This document shows, piece by piece, positions 40,177 to 48,887 of a stretch of 64,000 nucleotides of DNA (position 1 is its first letter; every line of letters begins with the position of its first letter). Both the position numbers and the translations under genes were made by a program. Origin of the DNA: Mycobacterium sp. 852002-51961_SCH5331710 (GTDB lineage: Bacteria > Actinomycetota > Actinomycetes > Mycobacteriales > Mycobacteriaceae); contig NZ_LZSQ01000117.1 of the NCBI RefSeq assembly GCF_001665535.1, positions 62,001 through 126,000 on the forward strand, in the 5' to 3' direction. The notes below the pieces were generated by a model. The model was not told the DNA's origin, searched no databases, and worked only from the letters and a program-made list of their open reading frames with translations.

Positions 40177-42479
40177 CCTCGCGTTGCCGGCTGCGCGTGC
40201 GGGTCCGCGGGGTGGTCCAGGGAGTCGGCTTCCGGCCCTTCGTGTACACGACGGCGGCCGCGTTGGGGCTGAGCGGAAGCGTCCGCAACGACAGCGCGGG
40301 CGCGCTGATCGACGTCGAGGGAGACACCGTCGACGTCGAGACGTTCCTGATCCGGCTGCGCGACCGCCCACCGCCGCTGGCGGTGATCGAAGACCTTGAC
40401 ACCGAAGCGCTTCCGGTGGCGGGCGGTACCGGCTTCGTCATCGCCGATACCTCCCGGGCCGACGGTGGCCGCACGCTGACCTCGCCCGACGTCGCCATGT
40501 GCGCCGACTGCGCCGCCGAACAACGCGATCCACGCAACCGACGCTTCCGACACGCGTTCATCAACTGCACCAACTGCGGCCCGCGCTTCACCATCATCGC
40601 TTCGCTGCCCTACGACCGGCATGCCACGACCATGGCGGACTTCGACACGTGCGAGGCCTGCGCGCGCGAATACCACGATGCCGCCGACCGGCGGTTCCAC
40701 GCCCAACCCGTCTGCTGCCCCGACTGCGGTCCGACCTTGACCTACCGCGACCACGGGGGCGCCACCACGACCGGCGAATCCGCGCTGGGGCGCGCACGCC
40801 GATTGCTCGCCGACGGAGGCATCCTCGCGGTCAAGGGCATCGGCGGCTACCACCTGGCCTGCGACGCCGCCGACGAACGTGCGGTCGCCGAGTTGCGCGG
40901 CAGGAAGCGCCGCGGCGACAAACCGTTCGCGGTGATGACACCCGACCTCGCGACGGCTCGCAACCTGGTCGAGGTCGACGCGCCGTCGGCCCGGTTGCTG
41001 ACCGGACCTCAACGCCCCATCGTGTTGATGCCGCGGCGTGACGGCGCCCCGGTCGCCGAGGCCGTCGCACCCCACAACCCCGACCTGGGCATCCTGCTGG
41101 CTTACACCCCGCTGCACGCGCTGTTGTTCGGGCTGCCCGGCGACGCCCCCGGACCGACCGCGTTGGTGATGACCTCGGCCAACCTCGCCGGCGAGCCGAT
41201 CTGCTTCACTGATGACGCTGCGCTGGAACGGCTTTCACACATCGTCGACGGCTGGCTCATGCACGACCGTGAAATCCTGGTGTCCTGCGACGACTCCGTC
41301 ATGCGGATGATCACCCTCGACGGCGGAGCCGAGCCGGCGGAGTTGCCGGTCCGGCGCTCGCGCGGCTATGCGCCGCTGCCCGTGGCGTTGCCGGTGCCGG
41401 TAGCGCCCTCGCTGGCGGTCGGCGCCGACCTGAAGAACACCATGGCGGTCGCGGATGGCCGGTACGCGTGGCTGAGCCAGCACATCGGCGACATGGACGA
41501 TCTGGCGACGCTGTCGGCGTTCGACTCCGCGCAACGTCATCTGCGGGAGCTGACGTCCGTCGCGCCGCAGGTGTTGGTAGCCGACGCGCATCCGCTGTAC
41601 CGGTCGACCGAGTGGGCCCGGCGCAACGCGGCGGACCGGCCGGTCAGGCTGGTCCAACACCACCACGCCCACATCGCCGCGGTGATGGCCGAACACGGTC
41701 TGGACGGATCCACGCAGGTGCTCGGATTCGCCTTCGACGGAACGGGTTACGGGCCCGACGGCGCGGTCTGGGGCGGTGAGGTGCTGCTGGCCAATTACAA
41801 GGGCTACCAGCGGCTCGCACATCTGAAGTACGTCCCCCTCCCCGGCGGCGACGTCAGCGTTCTGCGCCCTTATCGAATGGCCCTGGCGCACCTGTGGTCG
41901 GCTGACATCGCGTGGGATCCCGATCTGCCTCCGGTCTCGGCCTGTCCGCCCGAGGAGCGTCAAACGCTCGCCCGACAACTTGAGACCGGCCTCGGCTGCG
42001 CGCCGACCTCCAGCATGGGCCGGTTGTTCGACGCCGTGTCCTCGCTGGCCGGGGTGCGCCACGTCGTGGACTATGAAGCCCAGGCCGCCATCGAGCTGGA
42101 GGGCGTCTCACGCGGTACCGAATGCGGCGCAACCGCTTACGCATTCGCCGTCGACGCATCCGGCCCGACGGCGGTGATCGATCCCGCGCCTGTACTGCAC
42201 GCCATCGTCGCCGATCTCCGAGCGGGGGTGTCCTCGTCGGTCATCGGCGCCCGGTTCCACCGCGCGGTCGCCGAACTCGTCGTCGAACTCGCATCCACAC
42301 ACGCCGATTCGTCGCGGCCCGTGGCCCTGTCCGGCGGTGTTTTCCAGAACGCGCTGTTGCTCGAATCGACCCTGAGGGGGCTGCACGACAGGGGCATCGA
42401 CGCGATGACCCATCGCACGGTGCCACCCAACGACGGCGGTATCGCCCTGGGCCAGTTGCTGGTGGGGAACGCATCATGA
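40173..42479 (+). CDS. hypF: Carbamoyltransferase HypF
   Basis: Makes the thiocarbamate precursor of the cyanide ligands on HypE. The 768 residues start at GTG 40173. In order: acylphosphatase domain (VRVRGVVQGVGFRPFVY, residues ~9-25), two zinc-finger pairs (CADC...CTNC and CEAC...CCPDC, residues ~108-190), YrdC-like domain (LADGGILAVKGIGGYHLACDA), and the Kae1-like carbamoyltransferase half with VQHHHAHIAAVMAEHGL and the late VALSGGVFQNALL. All expected domains are present and the length is normal. Confidence 0.96.
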   Translation: MTSRCRLRVRVRGVVQGVGFRPFVYTTAAALGLSGSVRNDSAGALIDVEGDTVDVETFLIRLRDRPPPLAVIEDLDTEALPVAGGTGFVIADTSRADGGRTLTSPDVAMCADCAAEQRDPRNRRFRHAFINCTNCGPRFTIIASLPYDRHATTMADFDTCEACAREYHDAADRRFHAQPVCCPDCGPTLTYRDHGGATTTGESALGRARRLLADGGILAVKGIGGYHLACDAADERAVAELRGRKRRGDKPFAVMTPDLATARNLVEVDAPSARLLTGPQRPIVLMPRRDGAPVAEAVAPHNPDLGILLAYTPLHALLFGLPGDAPGPTALVMTSANLAGEPICFTDDAALERLSHIVDGWLMHDREILVSCDDSVMRMITLDGGAEPAELPVRRSRGYAPLPVALPVPVAPSLAVGADLKNTMAVADGRYAWLSQHIGDMDDLATLSAFDSAQRHLRELTSVAPQVLVADAHPLYRSTEWARRNAADRPVRLVQHHHAHIAAVMAEHGLDGSTQVLGFAFDGTGYGPDGAVWGGEVLLANYKGYQRLAHLKYVPLPGGDVSVLRPYRMALAHLWSADIAWDPDLPPVSACPPEERQTLARQLETGLGCAPTSSMGRLFDAVSSLAGVRHVVDYEAQAAIELEGVSRGTECGATAYAFAVDASGPTAVIDPAPVLHAIVADLRAGVSSSVIGARFHRAVAELVVELASTHADSSRPVALSGGVFQNALLLESTLRGLHDRGIDAMTHRTVPPNDGGIALGQLLVGNAS

Positions 42480-43195
42480 ACGGCGCGGACGGCCGCACGG
42501 TGTTCGGCCGCTATGCCTACCCGCCGAACGAGCTCGGCTACTGCGGTCCGGCCGACGGCGGCGGATCCTCCGGTCTGGCCTCGCACGCACGCGAGTTCGA
42601 CGGGGCCTGGCCGTACCTGAGCGCCATCGCCGAAGCCCTCGGGGCATCCGACGCACTCGATGACGAAGTCGTCCACAGTTACTGGATCGGTGGTCCGGCG
42701 CTGTCCAAGGTGGACCCCGGTCATCTGCTGGCACGGTTGCGCGCGGCGTTCACCGGTCAGGTCACCGGAATGCTCGACGCGGTGCCCACCACCTCCGACG
42801 TCCTGGCGCACCACAGCTTTCACGTCTTCGTCGTCTACCCCTGGGTCAAGTTCCTGGGGCGCGACGCCGACACCGCGGTGGGCGTCATGCAGGCCTGCCG
42901 CATCCGCTGGGGCAGTGTCACGTCAGTCGCCGACGACCAGGCGGAGATCGCGTCGCGTCCACTGCAGTACCGGCACGGTCGGCTGGCGTTGGGCGAGCCG
43001 CGCGCCGAGCGGATCGCATGGAAGCGCGGCGAACTCTCCCTGGCGCCCGCTCCGCCGCACGGAGCGGTGGTCTCGGCCCACTGGGACTGGATCTGTGGGA
43101 CGTTGACCGACGAGGAGGCCGCCGACCTCGAATCGGCCACGCTGACCACACTCGACCTCGTGAACAGCGTTCTCGGACAGGGGGGATCACGATGA
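42476..43195 (+). CDS. DUF6390-type hydrogenase-locus protein
   Basis: Protein of 239 residues overlapping the hypF stop (ATGA). It begins TVFGRYAYPPNELGYCGPAD; the middle has HHSFHVFVVYPWVKFLG and the C-terminus HWDWICGTLTDEEAADLE. No known catalytic motif and no membrane helix. Recognised from memory as DUF6390, recurring in actinobacterial [NiFe]-hydrogenase clusters beside hypF/hypE. Function unknown. Confidence 0.75.
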   Translation: MNGADGRTVFGRYAYPPNELGYCGPADGGGSSGLASHAREFDGAWPYLSAIAEALGASDALDDEVVHSYWIGGPALSKVDPGHLLARLRAAFTGQVTGMLDAVPTTSDVLAHHSFHVFVVYPWVKFLGRDADTAVGVMQACRIRWGSVTSVADDQAEIASRPLQYRHGRLALGEPRAERIAWKRGELSLAPAPPHGAVVSAHWDWICGTLTDEEAADLESATLTTLDLVNSVLGQGGSR

Positions 43196-43917
43196 CGACC
43201 GCGCAACGCCCGTATGTCGGCGAGGAACTGTCGGCCGACCTCGCCGCCGCCGCGCTGGATCTGGCCCGTCGGTTCAACGACGGCGCGACCCTGTGGGTGA
43301 TCTCGCCGCAGTGGGAACCACACGCCCACCACATCGCCGTCGAATTCGTGCATCCGGTGGTCATGGGCAAGCGGGCCCTCCCGTCCGTCGCCCTCGTGGA
43401 ACCGGACCCCGTCGCGCAGGCGCGGGTGGCCAGCCGACCCGGCGACCTGCTGATCGCGGTGGCATCGGCGAACGAACCGTCGGTCCTCGACGCGATGCGG
43501 CGCGCCGACGCGTGGGGCGTCCTGACGTTGTGGATCGGGTCCGGACCGCGTCCGCCGGCGGGAGCGGCGAACCACATCCTCTGGATCGACACCGAGGATC
43601 CGATGGTGCCGGCCACCGGAGCATTCGTGCTGCTGTATCACCTGCTCTGGGAGTTGACACACGTCTGCTTCGAGCATCCGGGATTGCTCAAATCCGCCGA
43701 GCCCGCGACCGTCTGCGTGACGTGCAGCGACGAGGGGCGACTCGGTGAGGTGCTGGCGTCCCCGGTTGATGCGATGAGCTCGGCGCTGGTCCGCACCGCC
43801 GACGGCGAGGAGTGGGTCGACGTCACGCTGATCGGTGACGTCGCGGTCGACGACCTCGTTCTGCTGCACGCCGGCGCGGCCATCTCGCGCATCGAGCCCG
43901 AGGAGGTGAGCCGATGA
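43192..43917 (+). CDS. Degenerate SIS-like domain fused to a HypC/HupF-like domain
   Basis: Protein of 241 residues, coupled to both neighbours by ATGA overlaps. Residues ~10-150 resemble a sugar-isomerase (SIS) Rossmann-like fold (GDLLIAVASANEPSVLDAMRRADAWGVLTLWIG) but lack the GNGGS phosphate loop. Residues ~165-241 look like a HypC/HupF chaperone module: VCVTCSDEGRLGEVLAS with its Cys pair, then GDVAVDDLVLLHAGAAIS. The HypC Cys is internal here rather than at position 2. The pairing with a separate SIS protein next door suggests the two may form a complex. Confidence 0.72.
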   Translation: MTTAQRPYVGEELSADLAAAALDLARRFNDGATLWVISPQWEPHAHHIAVEFVHPVVMGKRALPSVALVEPDPVAQARVASRPGDLLIAVASANEPSVLDAMRRADAWGVLTLWIGSGPRPPAGAANHILWIDTEDPMVPATGAFVLLYHLLWELTHVCFEHPGLLKSAEPATVCVTCSDEGRLGEVLASPVDAMSSALVRTADGEEWVDVTLIGDVAVDDLVLLHAGAAISRIEPEEVSR

Positions 43918-44600
43918 CCGACTCCGATGCCACCGGTTTCCTGTATCCGTTCATCGAGTCCGAGGAGACGGACGCCACGAGCCTGCTCGATGATCTCGCG
44001 GCATCGGCCCGCGGTAAGGCGGCTGAAAGTGCTCGACTGCAACGGGAATCACTCGACGAGTACGGCGACGCGTTGACCGCGGCCGGAACGCAGATGGCCG
44101 AGCGGTTCCGCCGCGGCGGGCGGCTGTACACGTTCGGCAACGGCGGAAGCTCCACCGACGCCGCGACGTTGGCCTCGCTGTTCAGCCGACCGGCGCGCGG
44201 AAGGCCGGTCGCCGCATGGTCTTTGGCCGCCGACAACGCGGTGGTGACCGCGCTCGGCAACGACGTCGGGTTCGAACTGATCTTCAAACGCCAGATCATC
44301 GCCCACGCCCGCGACCGCGACGTCGCGATCGCGCTGTCCACGTCTGGCAACTCCGACGACCTGATGACCGCGATCACCGAGGCCAAGCGTCGCGGCCTGC
44401 TGACCGTGGGCTTCTCCGGCCACGACGGCGGACGGATGGCGGCCGCCGACGACCTCGACTTCTGTTTCACCGTCCACTCGCAGAGCATCCACCGCATCCA
44501 GGAGAGCCACGCGATGCTCGGCTACCGACTCTGGTCGGTGGTCCAGGAAGAGCTGCACGCCAATTCGGCCCGCGCACTGAACGGAGCACATTCCCCATGA
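43914..44600 (+). CDS. SIS-domain protein, GmhA-like (phosphoheptose isomerase family)
   Basis: Protein of 228 residues with a SIS fold: phosphate loop FGNGGSSTDAATLASLFS, IALSTSGNSDDLMTAI and SQSIHRIQESHAMLGYRL. Sedoheptulose-7-phosphate isomerases bind zinc through His and Glu in the DAQHFAAE stretch and Gln/His in RIQE-H. Here the first pair is replaced (DAATLASL) while the second is kept, so ordinary GmhA activity is doubtful. It sits between the SIS-HypC fusion and hypE, with overlaps both sides. A role in making a diatomic ligand or a scaffold is possible but unproven. Confidence 0.78.
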   Translation: MTDSDATGFLYPFIESEETDATSLLDDLAASARGKAAESARLQRESLDEYGDALTAAGTQMAERFRRGGRLYTFGNGGSSTDAATLASLFSRPARGRPVAAWSLAADNAVVTALGNDVGFELIFKRQIIAHARDRDVAIALSTSGNSDDLMTAITEAKRRGLLTVGFSGHDGGRMAAADDLDFCFTVHSQSIHRIQESHAMLGYRLWSVVQEELHANSARALNGAHSP

Positions 44601-45691
44601 CACGAGCTGCGAGCGCGTCCGAACGCGAAGACCGGGTGCTGGAACGGATCGACAAGTTCCGTCAGCGACGACCGCGGCTGCTCGACGATGTCGTGACGCT
44701 CGCGCACGGGGCGGGCGGCAAGTCGTCGGCAGCGCTCGTCGACGCGGTGTTCCTCGAGGCCTTCCGCAACGATGAACTCGAACAACTCGGTGACGCGGCC
44801 GCGGTGCTGACGCCGTCGGGCGAACGGCTGGCCTTCTCCACCGACTCCTACGTGGTGTCGCCGCGGCGCTTCCCCGGCGGCTCCATCGGACACGTCGCGG
44901 TGCACGGCACGATCAACGACCTGGCCGTCTCCGGTGCCCGCCCACAGTGGCTTTCGGCGGCGTTCGTGATCGAGGAGGGCTTCCCGATCGCCGAACTGCG
45001 CGAGATCGTCGCGGACATGGGCGAAGCCGCGTTGAATGCGGGCGTGCAGATCGTCACCGGCGACACGAAGGTCGTCGGCAGGGGCGCCGCCGACGGCGTC
45101 TACATCTGCACCGCGGGCATGGGATTGATTCCCGAAGGCCGGCGGCTGTCCCGCGACAGCGTGCAGCCCGGCGACAAGGTCGTGCTGTCCGGCACGATCG
45201 GCGAACACGGGATGGCCGTCATGCTGGCGCGCGGCGATCTGGCCATCGACGCCGACATCGCCTCGGACACCGCGCCGGTGCACGAACTGGTCGAGCAACT
45301 GCTGACCGCGGCGCCGTCGACGAGGTGGATGCGCGACGCGACCCGTGGCGGGGTGGGCACAGTGGCCAACGAACTCGTCAAGGACGCACCGTTCGCGATG
45401 ATCTTGGACGAGGACACGCTGCCCGTCCTGCCGCAGGTGCTCGGGGCGTGCGACATGCTCGGCATCGACCCGCTCTACGTGGCGAACGAAGGCAAGTTCG
45501 TCGCCGTCGTGCCCGCCGACGAGGCCGATGCGGCGGTGTCCGCGTTGCGCGGCCACCCGCAGGGCGCACAGGCCGCGGTGGTCGGCGAGATCGTCCCCGA
45601 GCCTCACGGAATCGTCGCGCTAAGAACGTCTTTCGGCGGTAGCAGGATTGTCGACATGCTCGTCGGCGATCCCCTGCCGCGGATCTGTTGA
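44597..45691 (+). CDS. hypE: Hydrogenase maturation protein HypE
   Basis: ATP-dependent dehydratase that converts the carbamoylated C-terminal Cys to thiocyanate, the source of CN ligands. The 364 residues start at ATG 44597 (4-nt overlap). PurM-like: LAHGAGGKSS, FSTDSYVVSPRRFPGGSIG, VTGDTKVVGRG and MRDATRGGVGTVANEL. It ends in the invariant PRIC with the reactive Cys as the last residue. Confidence 0.96.
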   Translation: MTRAASASEREDRVLERIDKFRQRRPRLLDDVVTLAHGAGGKSSAALVDAVFLEAFRNDELEQLGDAAAVLTPSGERLAFSTDSYVVSPRRFPGGSIGHVAVHGTINDLAVSGARPQWLSAAFVIEEGFPIAELREIVADMGEAALNAGVQIVTGDTKVVGRGAADGVYICTAGMGLIPEGRRLSRDSVQPGDKVVLSGTIGEHGMAVMLARGDLAIDADIASDTAPVHELVEQLLTAAPSTRWMRDATRGGVGTVANELVKDAPFAMILDEDTLPVLPQVLGACDMLGIDPLYVANEGKFVAVVPADEADAAVSALRGHPQGAQAAVVGEIVPEPHGIVALRTSFGGSRIVDMLVGDPLPRIC

Positions 45692-45703
45692 GAGGAGACC
45701 GAC

Positions 45704-45976
45704 ATGTGCCTCGGCATTCCCGGTCAGGTGGTCGACATCGTCGACACCGAAGAGTCGCTGGCCAAGGTGGACGTCAACGGCGTCCGCAGAACCATCAGCG
45801 TGCGCCTGCTGGCCGACGACAACCTGCAGGTCGGCGACTGGGTACTGGTCCACGTCGGGTTCGCGATGGCCAAGATCGACGAGCACGAGGCCACGCTCAC
45901 CCTCGACCAGGTGCAGAAGATGGGCGCCGACTACGCCGCCGAGATCGAAGCGTTCAACTCGTCCGAAATCGCCTGA
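45704..45976 (+). CDS. hypC: Hydrogenase assembly chaperone HypC (second copy)
   Basis: Protein of 90 residues with N-terminal MCLGIPGQVVDIVD and Cys2, core VGDWVLVHVGFAMAKID. It starts 12 bp after hypE with GAGAGGAG before the ATG and lies 10 bp before hypD. Diverged from the first copy, especially after residue 12, so the two may serve different targets or stages. Confidence 0.93.
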   Translation: MCLGIPGQVVDIVDTEESLAKVDVNGVRRTISVRLLADDNLQVGDWVLVHVGFAMAKIDEHEATLTLDQVQKMGADYAAEIEAFNSSEIA

Positions 45977-45986
45977 GGGGCAAGCC

Positions 45987-47114
45987 ATGAAATTCGTCGA
46001 CGAATTCCGCGACCCGGCCGCCGCACGCGCGCTGGTCAGATCCATCACCGACCTCGCCGGCGACGACGAGTTCAAGTTCATGGAGGTGTGCGGCGGCCAC
46101 ACCCACACCATCTACCGCCACGGTATCGAGCATCTGCTGCCCGAGACGGTCGAGCTGGTGCACGGGCCCGGATGCCCGGTGTGCGTCATCCCGATGGGAC
46201 GCGTCGACGACGCGATGTGGCTGGCCGAGCAGCCCGATGTCATCTTCACGACGTTCGGCGACATGATGCGGGTGCCGGGATCGCGGGGCAACCTCATAGA
46301 AGCGAAGGCCCGCGGCGCCGATGTGCGGTTCGTGTACTCGCCGCTGGACGCGCTCAAGATCGCGCTCGACAATCCGGACAAACGGGTCGTGTTTTTCGCG
46401 GTGGGCTTCGAGACCACCGCGCCGTCCACCGCCGTGACGCTGGTACGGGCGAAAGCGTTGGGCGTGGGCAACTTCAGCGTGTTCTGCAACCACGTCACCA
46501 TCGTTCCGCCGATCAAGGCGATCCTGGAGTCTCCCGACCTGCGCCTGTCCGGATTCCTCGGGCCCGGACACGTCTCGACGGTGGTGGGGCTGCGCCCGTA
46601 CCGGTTCGTCCCGGATGTGTACGGAAAACCCATTGTGGTGGCGGGATTCGAGCCGCTCGACATCCTCGCGTCGGTGCACATGCTGCTGCAGCAGATCCGC
46701 GACGGCCGCTGCGAGGTCGAGAACCAGTACACGCGGGTGGTACGCCCAGAGGGAAACACCCAGGCGCTCAAGCTGATGGCCCAGACGTTCGAGCTGCGAC
46801 CGCATTTCGAGTGGCGGGGGCTGGGGTTCATCTCGCAGAGCGCGCTGCGCCTGCACCCCGACTACGCCGACTTCGACGCCGAACGCACCTTCGCCATGCC
46901 GGGTGTGCGGGTGGCCGATCCGAAGGCGTGCCAGTGCGGCGAGGTGCTCAAGGGTGTCATCAAACCGTGGGAGTGCAAGGTCTTCGGGACAGCGTGCACA
47001 CCGGAGACACCGATCGGGACGTGCATGGTGTCCCCCGAGGGCGCCTGCGCGGCGTATTACAACTTCGGCCGGCTGCACCGGGAAACGGCGTTGGTCCTGG
47101 GTCAGCGCGCCTGA
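45987..47114 (+). CDS. hypD: Hydrogenase maturation protein HypD
   Basis: FeS scaffold on which Fe(CN)2CO is assembled with HypC and HypE. The 375 residues start at ATG 45987. Signature segments: MEVCGGHTHTIYRHG, GPGCPVCVIP, FFAVGFETTAPSTA and VFCNHVTIVPP, and the C-terminal Cys set for the 4Fe-4S cluster (KACQCGEVLKG, WECKVFGTACTPETP, TCMVSPEGACAAYY). Last recognised maturation gene of the locus. Confidence 0.96.
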   Translation: MKFVDEFRDPAAARALVRSITDLAGDDEFKFMEVCGGHTHTIYRHGIEHLLPETVELVHGPGCPVCVIPMGRVDDAMWLAEQPDVIFTTFGDMMRVPGSRGNLIEAKARGADVRFVYSPLDALKIALDNPDKRVVFFAVGFETTAPSTAVTLVRAKALGVGNFSVFCNHVTIVPPIKAILESPDLRLSGFLGPGHVSTVVGLRPYRFVPDVYGKPIVVAGFEPLDILASVHMLLQQIRDGRCEVENQYTRVVRPEGNTQALKLMAQTFELRPHFEWRGLGFISQSALRLHPDYADFDAERTFAMPGVRVADPKACQCGEVLKGVIKPWECKVFGTACTPETPIGTCMVSPEGACAAYYNFGRLHRETALVLGQRA

Positions 47115-47166
47115 GGCCGTCGATGCGTCGCCGCCGATCCGCGGCGACAAGTGAGGAGTGATTGCC

Positions 47167-47463
47167 ATGACAGAGCCGGAGGAACGAGGAAAGCGCGGAA
47201 CCGGATCCGATCAACCCTCGGGCGGCCCCGCGGACCGCCCGTCGGACACCTATCGCGGCGACGAATCCGTTCCCGCCCACGACGACGGCGGAAAGCCGGA
47301 CTTTCAGACGGGATTCACCAACGAACCGCCTAAGGATGTGAAACCCGAGGTCCCCCCGTACGAGGGCCGGCAGACCTCGGCCAAACCGGAAGGCTCGGGC
47401 GAAGACGGCGCCACGCGCCCGTCGCACACCGCGGGCACCGGTCGCACCGAGGACAACCGCTAG
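47167..47463 (+). CDS. Short hydrophilic, probably disordered protein
   Basis: Protein of 98 residues starting at ATG 47167 with GAGGAG 9 nt upstream (an in-frame GTG at 47158 is possible). It is rich in Gly, Pro, Asp, Glu and Lys (PAHDDGGKPDFQTGFTNEPP), with no hydrophobic core, Cys or known domain. It lies 52 bp after hypD on the same strand and may be co-transcribed, or may simply be a mycobacterial hypothetical unrelated to hydrogenase. Confidence 0.6.
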   Translation: MTEPEERGKRGTGSDQPSGGPADRPSDTYRGDESVPAHDDGGKPDFQTGFTNEPPKDVKPEVPPYEGRQTSAKPEGSGEDGATRPSHTAGTGRTEDNR

Positions 47464-47467
47464 CGGC

Positions 47468-47662
47468 TCACCACTGATCACGCGGGACGTCGAAGTCCGA
47501 GCACAGCGCGCGCCAGACGTCCCGCGGTTCCACGCCGTCCTCAATGGCTTGTGCGGCCGTGCGCCCGTCGCACCCGCTCAGCACGTGGTCCACGAGCAGC
47601 GACGCGCCGCGCACCGAGCCGAACTGTTCCTCGACAAGCTGATGAAATTCCGTCAACCGCAC
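47468..47662 (-). CDS. DUF3046 protein
   Basis: Helical protein of 64 residues starting at GTG 47662 (VRLTEFHQLVEEQFG). The frame is open upstream, but the DUF3046 family begins here. Conserved features: ASLLVDHVLSGCDGRTAAQAIEDG and the C-terminal DVPRDQW. In M. tuberculosis the orthologue lies directly after recA; here the hydrogenase locus separates them. It follows the glycosyltransferase gene by 10 bp on the same strand. Confidence 0.9.
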   Translation of the reverse strand: MRLTEFHQLVEEQFGSVRGASLLVDHVLSGCDGRTAAQAIEDGVEPRDVWRALCSDFDVPRDQW

Positions 47663-47672
47663 GGGGCCCAAA

Positions 47673-48845
47673 CTACGCCGGGCTCCGCAGTGCTTCATGG
47701 CACACCCGTACCGGATCCTCGACGTCGGCGACCGTCGCCCCGGCCCGCCGCGCCGCATCCCGGTACCGTGGTGTGTCCAACACCTCACGCACCGCGCTGG
47801 TCAGCGCCTCCGCGGTGAGCGGACGCACCAGCTGTGCACTGCCCTGCCGCACAACACGATTCGCGATCTCCCACTGGTCGCCGCCGCCGGGGACCACGAC
47901 CATCGGAACGCCCGCCAGCAGCGTCTTGGCCACCATGCCGTGACCGCCACCGCAGATCACCAGGTCGGCGTGCGACAGCAGCTCGTCCTGCCGTCCCAGC
48001 CCGACCACCGCCCACGGCGGCACCGCGACCTGCGTGCCGCCGAGGCGCGACACGACGACCCGCGACTGTGGCGGCAGCACCTTTCCCGGTGTCAGGGTCG
48101 CCAGGGCGATCTTCGCCAGGCCGCCCTCCCCCGTCGTCGCGGTGGACGGCGCGACCACCACGACCGGTCCGCCGCCTGCGGGTATGTCCAGCGTCGCCGT
48201 CGTCGGCTCGAAGTGCAGTGGGCCGACCACCACGGCCTCGGCAGGCCAGTCCGGCCTCGGCACCTCCAGCGCCGGCAGCGTGGCGATCAACCGCCGGCGT
48301 GGGCCGGGATCGGCTGCGGGCAGCCCGATTTGCACCCGCGCGGCCGCGCGTTGCCGGATGCCCTGCCGCCACGACCGCGCGGAGAGGGCGCGCAGGACCG
48401 CGTCGCGCAGTCGACCGCGGACACCGACTCCCGGCGCGAGACCGCTGCCGATCGGCGGAAGCCCCTTCGACGGCCGGTACAGCGGATGTGGGTTGAGTTC
48501 GACCCACGGCAGCCCGAGCAGTTCGGCACAGAAGCCGCCCGCGGTGGTGATGGCGTCGGAGACCACCAGGTCCGGCGCGAGCCGGCGCATCTGCGGCGCG
48601 TTGAGCACGGCCATCCGAGCGCCACGCTGGTGGACCTTCGCCCCGGCATCCGCGTCGTCGTCGGCGTCCTCCGGGTCGAGGCCGAGTAGTTCGGCGGCGG
48701 GGACGCCGGCGTCGCGGGCGGTGTCGAGCCACTCCGTTCCGGTCAGCAGCGTGGGCGAATCGCCGTTGACCAGGAAACGAAGGCACAGCGCGATCGCTGG
48801 AAAGGCATGCCCCGGATCAGGTCCGGCGACGACCGCGACGCGCAT
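47673..48845 (-). CDS. Glycosyltransferase, UDP-glucuronosyl/MGT-like (GT1 type)
   Basis: Protein of 390 residues starting at ATG 48845 (MRVAVVAGPDPGHAFPA). Two Rossmann halves of GT-B fold; the C-terminal donor-binding signature is visible as HADLVICGGGHGMVAKTLLAGVPMVVVPGGGDQWEIANRV. No membrane segment. Matches the conserved gene between DUF3046 and the epoxide-hydrolase-like gene in other mycobacteria. Acceptor unknown. Confidence 0.87.
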   Translation of the reverse strand: MRVAVVAGPDPGHAFPAIALCLRFLVNGDSPTLLTGTEWLDTARDAGVPAAELLGLDPEDADDDADAGAKVHQRGARMAVLNAPQMRRLAPDLVVSDAITTAGGFCAELLGLPWVELNPHPLYRPSKGLPPIGSGLAPGVGVRGRLRDAVLRALSARSWRQGIRQRAAARVQIGLPAADPGPRRRLIATLPALEVPRPDWPAEAVVVGPLHFEPTTATLDIPAGGGPVVVVAPSTATTGEGGLAKIALATLTPGKVLPPQSRVVVSRLGGTQVAVPPWAVVGLGRQDELLSHADLVICGGGHGMVAKTLLAGVPMVVVPGGGDQWEIANRVVRQGSAQLVRPLTAEALTSAVREVLDTPRYRDAARRAGATVADVEDPVRVCHEALRSPA

Positions 48846-48887
48846 TGGGCCTACCCTGCCACAGCGGCGCGGCACTAGGCTGGCCGC

